From positions 186,001 through 250,000 of the forward strand of contig NZ_CP046884.1 of NCBI RefSeq assembly GCF_014522205.1: 64,000 nt of DNA, given 5' to 3'. A model generated the notes under the pieces. The model was not told where the DNA came from and did no database searches. It saw nothing but the letters and a program-made list of their open reading frames with translations. The position numbers were made by a program, and so were the translations under genes. This document shows, piece after piece, positions 9,849 to 19,003 of this stretch; within the stretch, counting starts at the first letter, position 1; every line of letters begins with the position of its first letter. Origin of the DNA: Corynebacterium poyangense. Its GTDB lineage: Bacteria; Actinomycetota; Actinomycetes; Mycobacteriales; Mycobacteriaceae.

Positions 9849-10267
9849 AGGTAGTTCTTCCGCTCACCAGGGTTTTTCTACGATAATGGGATCTTCCTCC
9901 GGGATCCGCATACCCACCGCTGATGACAATAAACGTAGTGAATTCATAGTTATTGGCGGAACCGTACTAACAAATATGGGCCTAAAGCGCGTTCGGATAA
10001 CTCAACGATCAGCCCTGTGGCTGAACGTGCACCGCAGTGGTTCTTGACCCATAGTCTGCTCTATGCGCAGGTGGCTAAGCGAGTGCTGGCCAAAGTGATA
10101 GGCATCGTGATGACTACATTGAGAGACGAGGAGTCGTTAGCTTCAAGCCTGGGAATGAGGTACAGAAGTCTTTGTGGTGCGTCGAGTAAATCTTCTGCAC
10201 ATATATCACTGAGGCGTCGGAACACCTATCCTTCCCCCACCCCTCTAGCTGAAAACGGCAGATTGAC
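9849..10267. other. Intergenic region, no supportable gene
   Basis: About 420 bp. It contains an 84-codon open frame (10017-10271, plus) and a 53-codon frame from the ATG near 9885. Neither has a ribosome-binding site or recognisable features. They may be remains of decayed genes. Confidence 0.4.
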
Positions 10268-10498
10268 CTAGAGATCCATCAATTCGCGAATCCGCTCCGG
10301 TAGCTGGTCTTGTTGGCAAATCTGCTCTCCTTCGTAGTCGCGAAGAATTTGATACACCTCGCCCCGTGAAACGCTATCTAATAGTGGCAACTCTTGGGCC
10401 ATAAGCCGGGTCATGAAATCATTGAGCGGAAGGTCAGTTCGTTGTGCCGCGATATGTTCTTCGGGCGCAGTGTCCTTCTTCTTAAAGAGACCAAACAT
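10268..10498 (-). CDS. Conserved small protein, unknown function
   Basis: A 76-residue soluble protein beginning MFGLFKKKDTAPEEHI. The open frame extends 18 codons further upstream, but this ATG has a purine-rich site (AAGGTAGGG) 8 nt before it and a typical short basic start, so I use it. Residues 25-76 look helical and acidic, without membrane segments. It is divergent from the gene at 10530 with 31 bp between start codons. I recognise no domain. Confidence 0.65.
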   Translation of the reverse strand: MFGLFKKKDTAPEEHIAAQRTDLPLNDFMTRLMAQELPLLDSVSRGEVYQILRDYEGEQICQQDQLPERIRELMDL

Positions 10499-10529
10499 GC
10501 TTGCCACCCTACCTTCTAAGATATGATGC

Positions 10530-11072
10530 ATGACCTTGCAGTACCCCGTCATCGCTGTTGTTGATCAGGAACCGTTCGCTGAGTCTCAAGAGACTACGGT
10601 GATTTGGCATGTTCAAACAGCTCCGGATGTTGCAGAAAGCTCTGGAAAACTCTCTGGGGCCTGGGTAGTGAGCCCGAAGCAGGGCGACGTCCCTGTCGAT
10701 CAGCTCCAGAACCTGCTGCACAACACCTATCACGTGGATGCCCACAATCCTCACTTGGAGAGCTTCGTTGCCGCCCTGAATGATGAGGTTTCTCGAATTA
10801 AGGCTTTTCAGCCATCGTCGGATTCCGGAAAGAAAAGTTCGCTCACAGTTCCTTGTCTTATGGTTCCGGCTGCTCCGGATCTCACTGAGATTGCCGAGGC
10901 TTATCATGGTGAGACGCAGGGGCGTCGCGCCTGGACAGTGGCCATGGCTTTGGGGGAATTAATCAGCGCCTGGCATGAGATTGAGCGGGCGCGCCGGGGT
11001 CGGAAATATCTTCGAGAGGGTTTTGGCGCAGAGATTCGTCCTTTCCCTCTTCCTGAAGCTTCCACCAAATAA
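10530..11072 (+). CDS. Conserved hypothetical protein
   Basis: A 180-residue soluble protein starting MTLQYPVIAVVDQEP. A TAAGAT box ends 7 nt before the ATG, so the transcript is probably leaderless. The C-terminal third is helical and basic (EIERARRGRKYLREG). The next gene starts 16 bp downstream, so the two form a likely operon. I recognise no family. Confidence 0.6.
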   Translation: MTLQYPVIAVVDQEPFAESQETTVIWHVQTAPDVAESSGKLSGAWVVSPKQGDVPVDQLQNLLHNTYHVDAHNPHLESFVAALNDEVSRIKAFQPSSDSGKKSSLTVPCLMVPAAPDLTEIAEAYHGETQGRRAWTVAMALGELISAWHEIERARRGRKYLREGFGAEIRPFPLPEASTK

Positions 11073-11088
11073 AGCTACGCTGGGGGGT

Positions 11089-11994
11089 ATGTCTTCCAGT
11101 TCCGGTCGAGCCGCCATCTTGCCTTTTCCCCGGCAGGGTCGGGTTCAGGGATGCCCTCCTAAGGTGCTGCCACCGGAACGCACTGTGGTGCTCCAGGTTT
11201 GTCTGCGCGGTGAGGGGGTGTATCGGATCCTCGGCGTGAAATCCAGTCTTAGTTTGGCGGAACTGGGTGAAGTTCTCGCTATTGCTCTCGGGGTTGATGA
11301 GGTATCCGCCCCCCATACTCTCCGTGATCCGGTGTCCCCCCAGCCACTCTGTCCGCAACATCCGGTTTCTCAGCAACTCTTTTATCCGGGGGACAGGCTC
11401 CTTTATCAGTGGGGTTTGTGGTGTTTTGAACTAAATGTGGTGGATAGCCATCCTCGGGACACAGCTACCCCAGAGCGTCTATGCATTGGTGGTGCCGGGG
11501 AATTCATTGGCCGGAATTTTAACCTGGCGCATATAAATTCCCGGCTTAGTGGGGAAAGTCACTCCGCCAAAGTTCTGGCTACTGCTCACCCTGATCTCCA
11601 AGACTGGGTAATCAGGGCCGGAAGCGCTAATTTCATTCCGCTGTTACAGGCCTTGGATCTTTCACGTCCCACCACCTTAAGCACTAGAACTCAGCGGGCG
11701 TTGGAGTTATTACCCCTGGAAACTTCGGCTTTATCCAGGGATTCTTGGTGGGCAACACTGATCTCCTTGAGTTGTTTATGTGGGCGACGTGAGCAGGCAC
11801 GGATTACCGAGGAATTGATGGACTCGCTGGGGTGGTCTAGTGGTGGAGCGCCGCTTTGTGCTGAAGATATTGCCCACCAATGTCGGGATTCTTTGGCGGT
11901 GCTGTACCAGTTGGGGGCCTATTGCCCAGCAGGAGAGGCCAGATTATCTCCGGTTGAGCGATTAGAAATTTACCGATTCCTCCTAGCAGGGTAG
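11089..11994 (+). CDS. pRiA4b ORF-3-like domain protein (tentative)
   Basis: A 301-residue soluble protein. I chose the ATG at 11089, with GGGGGG just upstream, because a longer frame from 10975 would overlap the previous gene by about 100 bp. Residues 25-55 (VLQVCLRGEGVYR...LAELGEVLAIALG) and the later YQWGLWCFELNV stretch follow the pattern of the plasmid pRiA4b ORF-3-like family, where a beta-rich N-terminal strand set is followed by a conserved helix and a YxxG-x-W-x-h motif. The second half is helical and unassigned. The family's biochemical function is not known. The domain call is moderate. Confidence 0.55.
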   Translation: MSSSSGRAAILPFPRQGRVQGCPPKVLPPERTVVLQVCLRGEGVYRILGVKSSLSLAELGEVLAIALGVDEVSAPHTLRDPVSPQPLCPQHPVSQQLFYPGDRLLYQWGLWCFELNVVDSHPRDTATPERLCIGGAGEFIGRNFNLAHINSRLSGESHSAKVLATAHPDLQDWVIRAGSANFIPLLQALDLSRPTTLSTRTQRALELLPLETSALSRDSWWATLISLSCLCGRREQARITEELMDSLGWSSGGAPLCAEDIAHQCRDSLAVLYQLGAYCPAGEARLSPVERLEIYRFLLAG

Positions 11995-12008
11995 TAGGCT
12001 GTGGGATC

Positions 12009-12479
12009 GTGTCTGATCTATCCGGAAATTCTGCAGCAATAAGTGCCCAGCCTCTTCCTACTCCGCCGAGTGCTCAGGAGCACGGGTTTGGGGTACAAGC
12101 TATGCGTTTCCTGGTATCGGGAGTTATTGCTGCTGTCGTAGATCTTGGATTAACCTGGACGCTGCGATTAGGTTTGGGTTTCGATGTAGTTCCCTCCCGA
12201 TCTACTGGTTTTATTTTCGGAACACTGACCGCCTATCTCATTAATCGACGCTGGACCTTCCGTGCCGAACCATCATGGCGTCGTTTCCTCGCCGTAGCGG
12301 TGCTCTACGGAATCACTTTTGGTATCAATGTCGGTGGTCAGAAACTTGGCGAACATCTCTTCCTGTCCTGGGGGTGGGCGCCTGTTTTTGCCTTAGTGGT
12401 GGCCTTTGTTATTAGCCAGGGTATTGCCACGGTCATCAACTTCATTGTTCAGCGAACCGTGATTTTTAAGGTCTCCTAA
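12009..12479 (+). CDS. GtrA-family membrane protein (Rv3789-like)
   Basis: A 156-residue membrane protein with four hydrophobic segments after a ~30-residue polar N-terminus. The GtrA/DPMS hallmarks are visible: FLVSGVIAAVVDLG in helix 1, then TAYLINRRWTF between helices 2 and 3, and a final Asn/Gln-Arg region (NFIVQRTVIF). In mycobacteria the equivalent gene next to dprE1 (Rv3789) was first proposed to move decaprenyl-phospho-arabinose across the membrane and later linked to AftA recruitment. Here it is separated from dprE1 by the 7.4-12 kb insert. The start is the GTG at 12009, with TAGGCT 8 nt before it. Confidence 0.85.
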   Translation: MSDLSGNSAAISAQPLPTPPSAQEHGFGVQAMRFLVSGVIAAVVDLGLTWTLRLGLGFDVVPSRSTGFIFGTLTAYLINRRWTFRAEPSWRRFLAVAVLYGITFGINVGGQKLGEHLFLSWGWAPVFALVVAFVISQGIATVINFIVQRTVIFKVS

Positions 12480-12544
12480 TAAACGTTCGTACTTCTCGGT
12501 CGTAAAGCAGCTTCCTGGTCCGGTTAGGTGATGCGCCGATTAGG

Positions 12545-13489
12545 CTAGTCGCCAGGTTTCGGGAAACGTTCTTTCCGGCCCATACGATGAAGCCTAAGCC
12601 ATTCTCGGAAACCGGCGGGATCTTTACGATTGATCAGGAAGAACCAGGCAAAGCGAGCATATTCCTGTGGGAGGAGACGTCGCATCCCCGGTTGATTCAT
12701 AAGGTACCCCCGGTTGCGGTAGGTGAAAAATCTCTTTCCCTCATGCTCGGGGTATTGGGTGTGCATTCGGCCACCAAGGATGGGTTTGAATTCCTCAGAC
12801 CCGTCGGGGTGGAGGTAGGCGGTGGTTAGGCAAGTACCAAAGCGCTGCCCGGAGCGTACCAGCCTGCGGTGATATTCCACCTCATCACCGCGGATAAAGA
12901 GCCTTAAGTCTGGAACTCCAATTCGGTCAATGGTATCGGTGGAAAAAAGCGCTCCATTGAAAAGGGATGCTATACCCTCAAGGAGATCATCGGAGAGGTT
13001 ATCTGGGTCCAGTAATTCCTCGCGGTAGCGTCGCCACTGCACACCGCGTCGTAGCGGAAAGGCCAGTTTAGTTGGATCAGCCAAGTCACATACCACGGGT
13101 GACACCGCATCTAAACCGTGGCGTTGAGCGCATTCCATCAATGTGGCGAGGACGTGTGTGTCTTCGGGGTGCCCGTCATCATCAGCACACCACACGGCAT
13201 CAGCACCTAGGGCTAGGGCGGTGAGAAAACCGTAGGCAAAACCCCCGCCCCCGCCTAAATTGTGGCGCGAAGGAAGATACACTCCGCGGTCTCCGGCAAT
13301 TTCGGCAAGGAGTTCTCGCACGGCGGTTTCATGACCGTTGTCAACAACAATGATGTGCTGGGGCGCTAGGGTTTGGTGAGCAACTTGGGTTAAGGATGCG
13401 CGAAGCAGATCGGCTCGATGATGAGTAACGATGACTGCAGCAATATTTTGGGCACCGGATAGAGAACCAGGGGTGGACATAGGTGTCAT
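12545..13489 (-). CDS. glfT1: Galactofuranosyltransferase GlfT1
   Basis: A 314-residue GT2 glycosyltransferase that adds the first galactofuranose residues to the decaprenyl-linked rhamnosyl acceptor, starting galactan. The N-terminal GT-A fold shows AAVIVTHHRADLL and VVDNG, and the metal-binding acidic motif WCADDDGHPED. RGDEVEYHRRL and the C-terminal FFTYRNRGY are typical of GlfT. The frame extends to 13558, but the ATG at 13489 lies one base after the wzt stop, so I take it as the start. It is the last gene of the wzm-cutinase-wzt-glfT1 run, which links galactan priming to its export. Confidence 0.92.
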   Translation of the reverse strand: MTPMSTPGSLSGAQNIAAVIVTHHRADLLRASLTQVAHQTLAPQHIIVVDNGHETAVRELLAEIAGDRGVYLPSRHNLGGGGGFAYGFLTALALGADAVWCADDDGHPEDTHVLATLMECAQRHGLDAVSPVVCDLADPTKLAFPLRRGVQWRRYREELLDPDNLSDDLLEGIASLFNGALFSTDTIDRIGVPDLRLFIRGDEVEYHRRLVRSGQRFGTCLTTAYLHPDGSEEFKPILGGRMHTQYPEHEGKRFFTYRNRGYLMNQPGMRRLLPQEYARFAWFFLINRKDPAGFREWLRLHRMGRKERFPKPGD

Positions 13490-13490
13490 T

Positions 13491-14285
13491 TTAACGACGG
13501 TTCTCGGCGATATCGGACATGAGTCGACGAACGTGCTCACCAGCGGCTTTGCCCTCATAGGCTTCTACTACGTCATCGACATAACCGGCTTTCCGGATTT
13601 CTCCATGGTCGATCCACAACCCCGTGGTACATAGCTGGGCCAAAAAGTCATTGGAGTGGGAAGCGAAAACGAGGATGCCGGAGCGTTGCACCATGTCTTG
13701 GAGCCGAGTGCGGGCCTTAGCCATAAAAGCAGCATCGACGGCGCCGATGCCTTCATCGAGCAGGAGGATCTCCGGCTCGATGGAGGTCACGACTCCCAGG
13801 GCAAGTCGGATTCTCATACCTGTGGAGTAGGTGCGCAGCGGCATAGCCAGATAATCACCCAATTCAGAAAATTCGGCGATCTCGTCCATCTTCTTTTTCA
13901 TTTGACGTCGAGTCTGACCTAAGAACAACCCCCGAATGATGATGTTCTCATAACCGGAAATCTCTGGGTCCATGCCCACTCCGAGGTCAAAGACGGGGGC
14001 CACTCGGCCGCGAATATCGGCCGAGCCGCGCGTCGGTTCATAAATCCCGGATAAAAGCCTTAAGAGCGTGGATTTGCCGGCACCGTTATGGCCCACCAAA
14101 CCAACTCGGTCTCCTTCTCGGAGATGTAGGTTGATATTCTTCAAGGCTTCTACCACGACGACGTTATTGGAGTTTCGGCCAATAGCGCCGCCGGCGGCCC
14201 CGAGAAAGGCTTTTTTCATCGAGCGGGACTTGGCGTCAAAGATCGGGAAGTCCACGCAGGCGTTGTAGGTATCGACGGAAACCAC
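13491..14285 (-). CDS. wzt: Galactan exporter ATPase Wzt (Rv3781-like)
   Basis: A 264-residue ABC ATPase of the O-antigen/teichoic acid export class. Walker A is GHNGAGKST, the signature region is TYSTGMRIRLALG, and Walker B is ILLLDEGIGAVD. It pairs with the Wzm permease encoded 1 kb upstream and moves lipid-linked galactan across the membrane. It lacks the extra C-terminal carbohydrate-binding domain of long Wzt proteins. The start at 14285 leaves 58 bp to the cutinase gene. Confidence 0.93.
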   Translation of the reverse strand: MVSVDTYNACVDFPIFDAKSRSMKKAFLGAAGGAIGRNSNNVVVVEALKNINLHLREGDRVGLVGHNGAGKSTLLRLLSGIYEPTRGSADIRGRVAPVFDLGVGMDPEISGYENIIIRGLFLGQTRRQMKKKMDEIAEFSELGDYLAMPLRTYSTGMRIRLALGVVTSIEPEILLLDEGIGAVDAAFMAKARTRLQDMVQRSGILVFASHSNDFLAQLCTTGLWIDHGEIRKAGYVDDVVEAYEGKAAGEHVRRLMSDIAENRR

Positions 14286-14343
14286 GTGCTGTCCTCTGCT
14301 AGTTGGGGAAAGTTAATGATAACGGGATAGAGAGATACCGCAG

Positions 14344-15285
14344 CTACTGGGAAGCTTCCTTAATCCAGCGAGCTAAGGCATCGACGGTGGCATTATCACC
14401 GGGTCCTGGTTTTAAGAAGTAATTAGCGTGGGCGCCGCCTCCATTATTCATAGCTGTGCTTGCAGAGTTAAGTCCGCCGTCGCAGGCGAAATCCTGAGCT
14501 AAGCAATAATTGACTCGATGGGATGGGTCAGTGGCCGCTAAGGTGCGAGAGTTGACGGGTAAATCCCCGAGCACCCCATGCCCGGTTCCTGGCTGACCTA
14601 TAAGCGAGGGATCACCAGGGGCCAGAAGAGGGTTGCCAAGATAAACAGCACCGCGTAATCGGCCCCCAGTATTATTCTGAACCTCTTTTTCAGTTGCTTC
14701 TAAAATCACCGCACCTTGGGAATAACCCAGGAAAATATACTGCGGGTGGCATCCCAACGCTGCGTCATTAGCCGCCACGACCCGTGGTACGCCAGTCACC
14801 CCGCGGTAGACAGAATCACTCAGGCCATTAATGGCAGTAGCCGCAATTTCTTGGGGCGGGGTATGAGAGAGCAACGTGGCGACGCGTCGGAGCGTTTCTT
14901 GCGGAGTCACATCCTCATCCACCTCGGCGATGCGGGGAATATACAGTGAGGCCGGATAAACTTCCGCATCCAGGGGAAGAACTTGCACATTCTTCATCAC
15001 CCCAGGGTGTCTTGCCTCTACCGCCTGCAGTAGGGCGCGGAGGTTTTCTTCCTCATAACCGTTGCTCACCCAAGGGGAGTCAGGATGATAACGAGTAGGT
15101 TCGAGGTTTTCGTTCTGCTCTGAGCCACGAGCTGCGATGATGGTAACCGCAGGGCATTGCTCAGGGGCGCGGCTGGGGGACATGCTTTCAGCGACAGCCG
15201 GGCTTGATGCCAGTCCCACCCAGCAGCTGAGAAATGTGCCAGCCGCGGCGGCGAGGGTCAAGAGTTTGTGGGGAGTTGCCATCAA
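14344..15285 (-). CDS. Secreted cutinase-family serine esterase
   Basis: A 313-residue exported alpha/beta hydrolase. The N-terminus MMATPHKLLTLAAAAGTFLSCW...AVAES is a signal peptide cleaved near residue 32. The nucleophile motif is GYSQG, the acid is probably Asp in FACDGG, and the His is in GGGAHANYF. Cys residues sit at the usual positions (EQCPAV and NYCLAQDFACDG). This is the cutinase-like (Culp) family, whose actinobacterial members act as lipases, esterases or phospholipases at the envelope. The gene lies between wzm and wzt, 6 bp after wzm, so it is co-transcribed with the galactan exporter. A role on mycolate or lipid substrates is plausible but not shown here. Confidence 0.88.
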   Translation of the reverse strand: MMATPHKLLTLAAAAGTFLSCWVGLASSPAVAESMSPSRAPEQCPAVTIIAARGSEQNENLEPTRYHPDSPWVSNGYEEENLRALLQAVEARHPGVMKNVQVLPLDAEVYPASLYIPRIAEVDEDVTPQETLRRVATLLSHTPPQEIAATAINGLSDSVYRGVTGVPRVVAANDAALGCHPQYIFLGYSQGAVILEATEKEVQNNTGGRLRGAVYLGNPLLAPGDPSLIGQPGTGHGVLGDLPVNSRTLAATDPSHRVNYCLAQDFACDGGLNSASTAMNNGGGAHANYFLKPGPGDNATVDALARWIKEASQ

Positions 15286-15291
15286 GTTCTC

Positions 15292-16206
15292 CTAGACCCA
15301 GTAGCTAACCCGGAACCGCCACTGGCGCATAGCGAGCAGCGCAATGATGAGGCCGACGACGGTGCAGGCGATGACTACCCACCAGTGATAAGCGGCGACG
15401 GGTTGGCCGATCATGGGAGCTCGGACTACTTCAAGGTAGTGGAATAGAGGATTGAGCTCAGCGATTTTCGCGCGTGAGGACACCCCGCCGCCTTGTTGGT
15501 GGAGGGTGCTGGTCATCCACACGATCGGGGTGACGTAGAACAGAAGTTGGGTTAGCGAATCAAGGAGAGGGGAGACATCGCGGTAACGGGTGGCGATGAT
15601 GCCGAAGAACATTGAGACCCAGACTCCGTTAATGATGAGGAGAGCTAGCCCTGGGACAGCGAGCAGGATCTCCCAGCCGAGGTTTCGCGGGAAGATGATG
15701 AGCAGTAATACCCAAATAACTAGATTGTGGAGCAGGAATAAGGTTTGGCGCCACACCAGGCGGTAGACGTGGACGGATAGTGCCGATGGGAGTTGTTTAA
15801 TGAGACCCTCATTGTCGATGAAGATATCTGATCCCTCTTTAATACAGCCAGAGATAAAGCCCCACATGATTAGTCCCACGGTGACGTGGGGGAGGAATTC
15901 TGATACTGAGATGCCGAAGAGTAAAGAATAAAGCAGTCCTAGGGCAAGAGCCATGACACCGGTGGCGATGGTGATCCAGAGGGGACCTAAGACTGATCGA
16001 CGGTATCGTTGCTTGATGTCTTGGATACCCAGTTGCCACCACAATTCCCGTTGATGAAACCCGCGGACCAGATCCTGCCAGGCGGTGGCAAAAGTCTGTG
16101 AGCGCGATGGCGGAATGACCCGGTCATCCGTTGTTGTCATCCGGGATAAATCATCGGCCAACTCAGAGGTATGCAGAGCTGCTACATCATTTTCTTTATC
16201 CTGCAC
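15292..16206 (-). CDS. wzm: Galactan exporter permease Wzm (Rv3783-like)
   Basis: A 304-residue ABC-2 type permease with six membrane segments after a ~70-residue cytoplasmic N-terminus. QRYRRSVLGPLW precedes helix 1, as in Wzm/TagG proteins, and NPLFHYLEVVRAP precedes the last helices. It forms the export channel with Wzt. The start is a GTG at 16206. A TAGGGT box sits 7 nt upstream, so the operon transcript is probably leaderless. Gene order wzm-cutinase-wzt-glfT1 differs from M. tuberculosis, where no cutinase intervenes. Confidence 0.92.
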   Translation of the reverse strand: MQDKENDVAALHTSELADDLSRMTTTDDRVIPPSRSQTFATAWQDLVRGFHQRELWWQLGIQDIKQRYRRSVLGPLWITIATGVMALALGLLYSLLFGISVSEFLPHVTVGLIMWGFISGCIKEGSDIFIDNEGLIKQLPSALSVHVYRLVWRQTLFLLHNLVIWVLLLIIFPRNLGWEILLAVPGLALLIINGVWVSMFFGIIATRYRDVSPLLDSLTQLLFYVTPIVWMTSTLHQQGGGVSSRAKIAELNPLFHYLEVVRAPMIGQPVAAYHWWVVIACTVVGLIIALLAMRQWRFRVSYWV

Positions 16207-16346
16207 GAAATTTACCCTAGCGTGTCCGGGTAGCCCCGTTCACCTTGGCTCTCGCATTCTGAGCTTAAACAGGGCATAATTCAGGGGAGACTAAGCCGGG
16301 TAATCCACCGATCGTGAATGGACATTAAGTGAAGGAGGCAACCTAC

Positions 16347-17585
16347 ATGAGTTATGACGTTGCTCGTGTACGCGGGTTGTACGTCTCTATTACAGCAGGT
16401 TGGACCTATCTTAATGCTCATCAGCGTCCGCAGATTCCTGAGCGAGTAAGTAGTGCCGTGGCTCGAGCGTTTAGAACGGCTCCTCAAGTGACGGAAAATA
16501 GTGGGGGATATGGGTCACATTCGCGCCATTCCCAGCCTGGGCACATTGATGCCTTGCGTTCTTTGCACGCTGCTCGGATGGCGATAGCGGATTTATGCGG
16601 AGCCACTGCAGACCGGGTCTTGCTGGGAACTGGCTTAGCGGAACTGTATCGCCAATTAGCTGCTGCCATGCAACCGCTGCTAGGGAACTCCTCGTCAGTG
16701 GTGCTGAGTCAGTTGGATCCGCCGGAGCTTAATGCGGCTTTTACGCAAAATTCGGTCGCTGAGGTTCGTTGCGCCCAACCTGATCTGGGCACCGGGGAGT
16801 TACCAGCCTGGCAGTATCGAACAGTGGTTGATGGCAGTACCCGATTGGTGTCAGTAGGTGCGGCTCACTCCTCTTTAGGTCCAGTGGCTCCAGTTCGACG
16901 AATTGCGGAAATCACCCATCAACGTTCCCGCGCCTGGGTCCTCGTCGACGCCACGGCCTACGCTATGTATCGCCCTATCTCGCCGGATTACTGGGACGCT
17001 GACATTATTGCCATTGATGTGGCGAAATTAGGTGGACCAGAAGTCGCAGCCCTGGTATTCCGAGATACCGCGATGCTAAAACGGCTACGAGCACTCAACC
17101 CTCATTGCCCGGAGGACTCCACCGCAAAATTGGAATACCCGGTATCGGCAGGTTTAGCCGGCGGGGTGCCTGCGTTAGTAGATCATTTAGCTAATTTGGT
17201 GGATTCCCCCGGAACCCGACGCACTCGACTACTGCACTCTATGCGGGCTTTGGCCCGCTATGCCGAGGACTTGGGCTATTACCTGCTGCGTTCCTTAGAA
17301 TCGCTTCCGGCGGTCCATATTTTAGGGGTATCCGGTGAAGCCGCCGGCGGCGGAGTTCATGACCGTATCCCCTGTGCCAGCTTCTTAGTCCACGGGGTTC
17401 CCGCGGCGACTGTCTATCAGCGTTTAATTGACAACGGTTTGGTATCTACAGTGGCGCAACCTACCGAACTCATGGAGAGTATGGGTGCCGTTGACGCCGG
17501 CGGGGCCGTGACTGTGTCGCTGTCTCCCTTTTCCACCACTCACGATATTGATCAGCTCATCCGGGCTATGGCTTCGCTGGCTTAA
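16347..17585 (+). CDS. Class V aminotransferase / cysteine-desulfurase-like protein (Rv3778c-like)
   Basis: A 412-residue PLP enzyme of fold type I. The ATG at 16347 has an ideal site (GAAGGAGG, 8 nt before), better than the GTG at 16329. The cofactor lysine is in IAIDVAKLGGPE, after VLVDATAYAMYRP, which holds the PLP-binding Asp. The short GGVPALVDHLANL and the C-terminal domain fit the SufS/CsdA-like group conserved beside the galactan export genes in Corynebacteriales. I see no obvious active-site cysteine loop, so true desulfurase activity is uncertain. It is divergent from wzm and converges with the next gene with a 4-bp overlap. Confidence 0.82.
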   Translation: MSYDVARVRGLYVSITAGWTYLNAHQRPQIPERVSSAVARAFRTAPQVTENSGGYGSHSRHSQPGHIDALRSLHAARMAIADLCGATADRVLLGTGLAELYRQLAAAMQPLLGNSSSVVLSQLDPPELNAAFTQNSVAEVRCAQPDLGTGELPAWQYRTVVDGSTRLVSVGAAHSSLGPVAPVRRIAEITHQRSRAWVLVDATAYAMYRPISPDYWDADIIAIDVAKLGGPEVAALVFRDTAMLKRLRALNPHCPEDSTAKLEYPVSAGLAGGVPALVDHLANLVDSPGTRRTRLLHSMRALARYAEDLGYYLLRSLESLPAVHILGVSGEAAGGGVHDRIPCASFLVHGVPAATVYQRLIDNGLVSTVAQPTELMESMGAVDAGGAVTVSLSPFSTTHDIDQLIRAMASLA

Positions 17586-18565
17586 ACCTCAAGGACGAGT
17601 TTTCCGCTCACCTCCCCGGAATCGAGAAGTTCGTGAGCCCGAGCAGCTTCAGCAAGCGGCAGCGTGGCATGGATGTGGTTTTTGATACTGCCATTCGCTA
17701 GGAGCGGCCACACATGCTCAAGAGTAGATGCGACGATGGCGGCTTTATCTTTCCGAGGTCGTGACCTTAAGGTAGTTCCTCGAATGGTCAGCCGTTTCAT
17801 CATCAACAAACCCAGGTTGACTTCTGCTTTACGGCCACCCTGGACAGCAATAGTAATCAGATTCCCCTCTGGTGCGAGAGCCCGGATATTGCCTTCCAGA
17901 TAAGGGCCACCTACGACATCCAAAATGGTGTCAACAGAGTTCTTGAGCTCCTTAGACCAGTCATCCTGACGGTAATTGAAGAGCATATCCGCGCCGAGTT
18001 TCCGGCAATACTCTAGCTTTTCAGCACTGCCTGCGGTGACTGCTACCTCGCAGCCCTGGGCTTTGGCTAATTGGATAGCGAATGAGCCGATCCCGCCTGC
18101 CCCGCCGTGAATAAGGACTCGCTGCCCGGCGGATATTTTGGCTATTTGCCCTAGGTTATTCCACACCGTGCACGCTACTTCTACCACGGCGGCGGCTTCG
18201 GTGAGGGAATAACCATCGGGAATGGGAAGCAACTGCCCCTCCGGAACCGCTGCATATTCGGCATAAGCGCCGCCGGCTAGCAAACAGCATACTTCTTCAC
18301 CGGTGGTGCGCTGGGTGTCGCCGGGATCAGCGATAACTCCGGCGCATTCTAAGCCAATGATGTCGGATTCACCGGGGGGTGGTGGATAGTTTCCTGCTGC
18401 CTGGTTGAGATCAGCCCGGTTTACCCCGGCAGCGTGGATCTTGACGAGGACTTCTCCTGGTTTAAGCTGCGGTACGTCGACCTTCTGAAGTTCTAATGCC
18501 CGGTTGTTGTGGGGATCGGTTTGCACGATGGCGTGCATTGATGAGGAATTATTCTGCTGAATCAT
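17582..18565 (-). CDS. Quinone oxidoreductase-like MDR protein (Rv3777-like)
   Basis: A 327-residue medium-chain dehydrogenase/reductase of the zinc-free quinone reductase type. The N-terminal GroES-like domain has AAGVNRADLNQ and PGESDIIGLECAGV. The NADPH Rossmann motif is VLIHGGAGGIGSFA at about residue 150. Zinc-ligand cysteines are absent, as expected for this subgroup. It likely reduces quinones or enoyl-type substrates with NADPH. Its position beside the aminotransferase gene is syntenic with M. tuberculosis. Confidence 0.85.
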   Translation of the reverse strand: MIQQNNSSSMHAIVQTDPHNNRALELQKVDVPQLKPGEVLVKIHAAGVNRADLNQAAGNYPPPPGESDIIGLECAGVIADPGDTQRTTGEEVCCLLAGGAYAEYAAVPEGQLLPIPDGYSLTEAAAVVEVACTVWNNLGQIAKISAGQRVLIHGGAGGIGSFAIQLAKAQGCEVAVTAGSAEKLEYCRKLGADMLFNYRQDDWSKELKNSVDTILDVVGGPYLEGNIRALAPEGNLITIAVQGGRKAEVNLGLLMMKRLTIRGTTLRSRPRKDKAAIVASTLEHVWPLLANGSIKNHIHATLPLAEAARAHELLDSGEVSGKLVLEV

Positions 18566-18616
18566 GCTAACCCAGGGTAGCGTCCCGTGGCGTTATGCGC
18601 TTGGAATGGTTTCCGG

Positions 18617-19003
18617 TTAAATCCTCAGTGGCCGGATAAAAATCTGGCAAATAGAACTGACGATGCTGAGGACGGCTAGGCCTATTGCGGCGGAGAGCCA
18701 GGATTGCACCACCAGAACAATCCCCACCTGTTCCAGGGCGTAATAGCTCAGCCCCAGCAGAGCTAGGCTCAAAAGCACGGAGAATAGTCCCAAGGTGAGG
18801 ATGCGAAGAGGTAGGCTTGCGCGTCGGACTATTGTGGCGAGCACGGAATTAATGAGGGTCCAAACGGCTGCGGCTACCAGTAGCGTGGTCCACGGGTTGT
18901 GGTATTGACTGCGAAGACTAATCCCTGGAACGTACGCCAGCACCACATACATGCCGATGGCAATGACGAGCGTATGAAGTAGGAAGTTCCATAAGAATCT
19001 CAC
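18617..19003 (-). CDS. Phage-holin-family (YvlD-like) membrane protein
   Basis: A 128-residue protein with four hydrophobic segments and almost no soluble part: residues 5-27, 40-58, 66-90 and 95-118. RASLPLRILTLGLFSVLLSL matches the conserved core of the 'phage holin family 4' (PF04020, YvlD-like) proteins, which are chromosomal in most actinobacteria. Its function is unknown and it need not be a true holin. It is isolated between the oxidoreductase gene and tRNA-Ser. Confidence 0.75.
   Translation of the reverse strand: MRFLWNFLLHTLVIAIGMYVVLAYVPGISLRSQYHNPWTTLLVAAAVWTLINSVLATIVRRASLPLRILTLGLFSVLLSLALLGLSYYALEQVGIVLVVQSWLSAAIGLAVLSIVSSICQIFIRPLRI

Noticed and set aside
10017-10271. 84-codon plus-strand frame
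   Set aside because: No ribosome-binding site or domain; looks like chance or decayed sequence.
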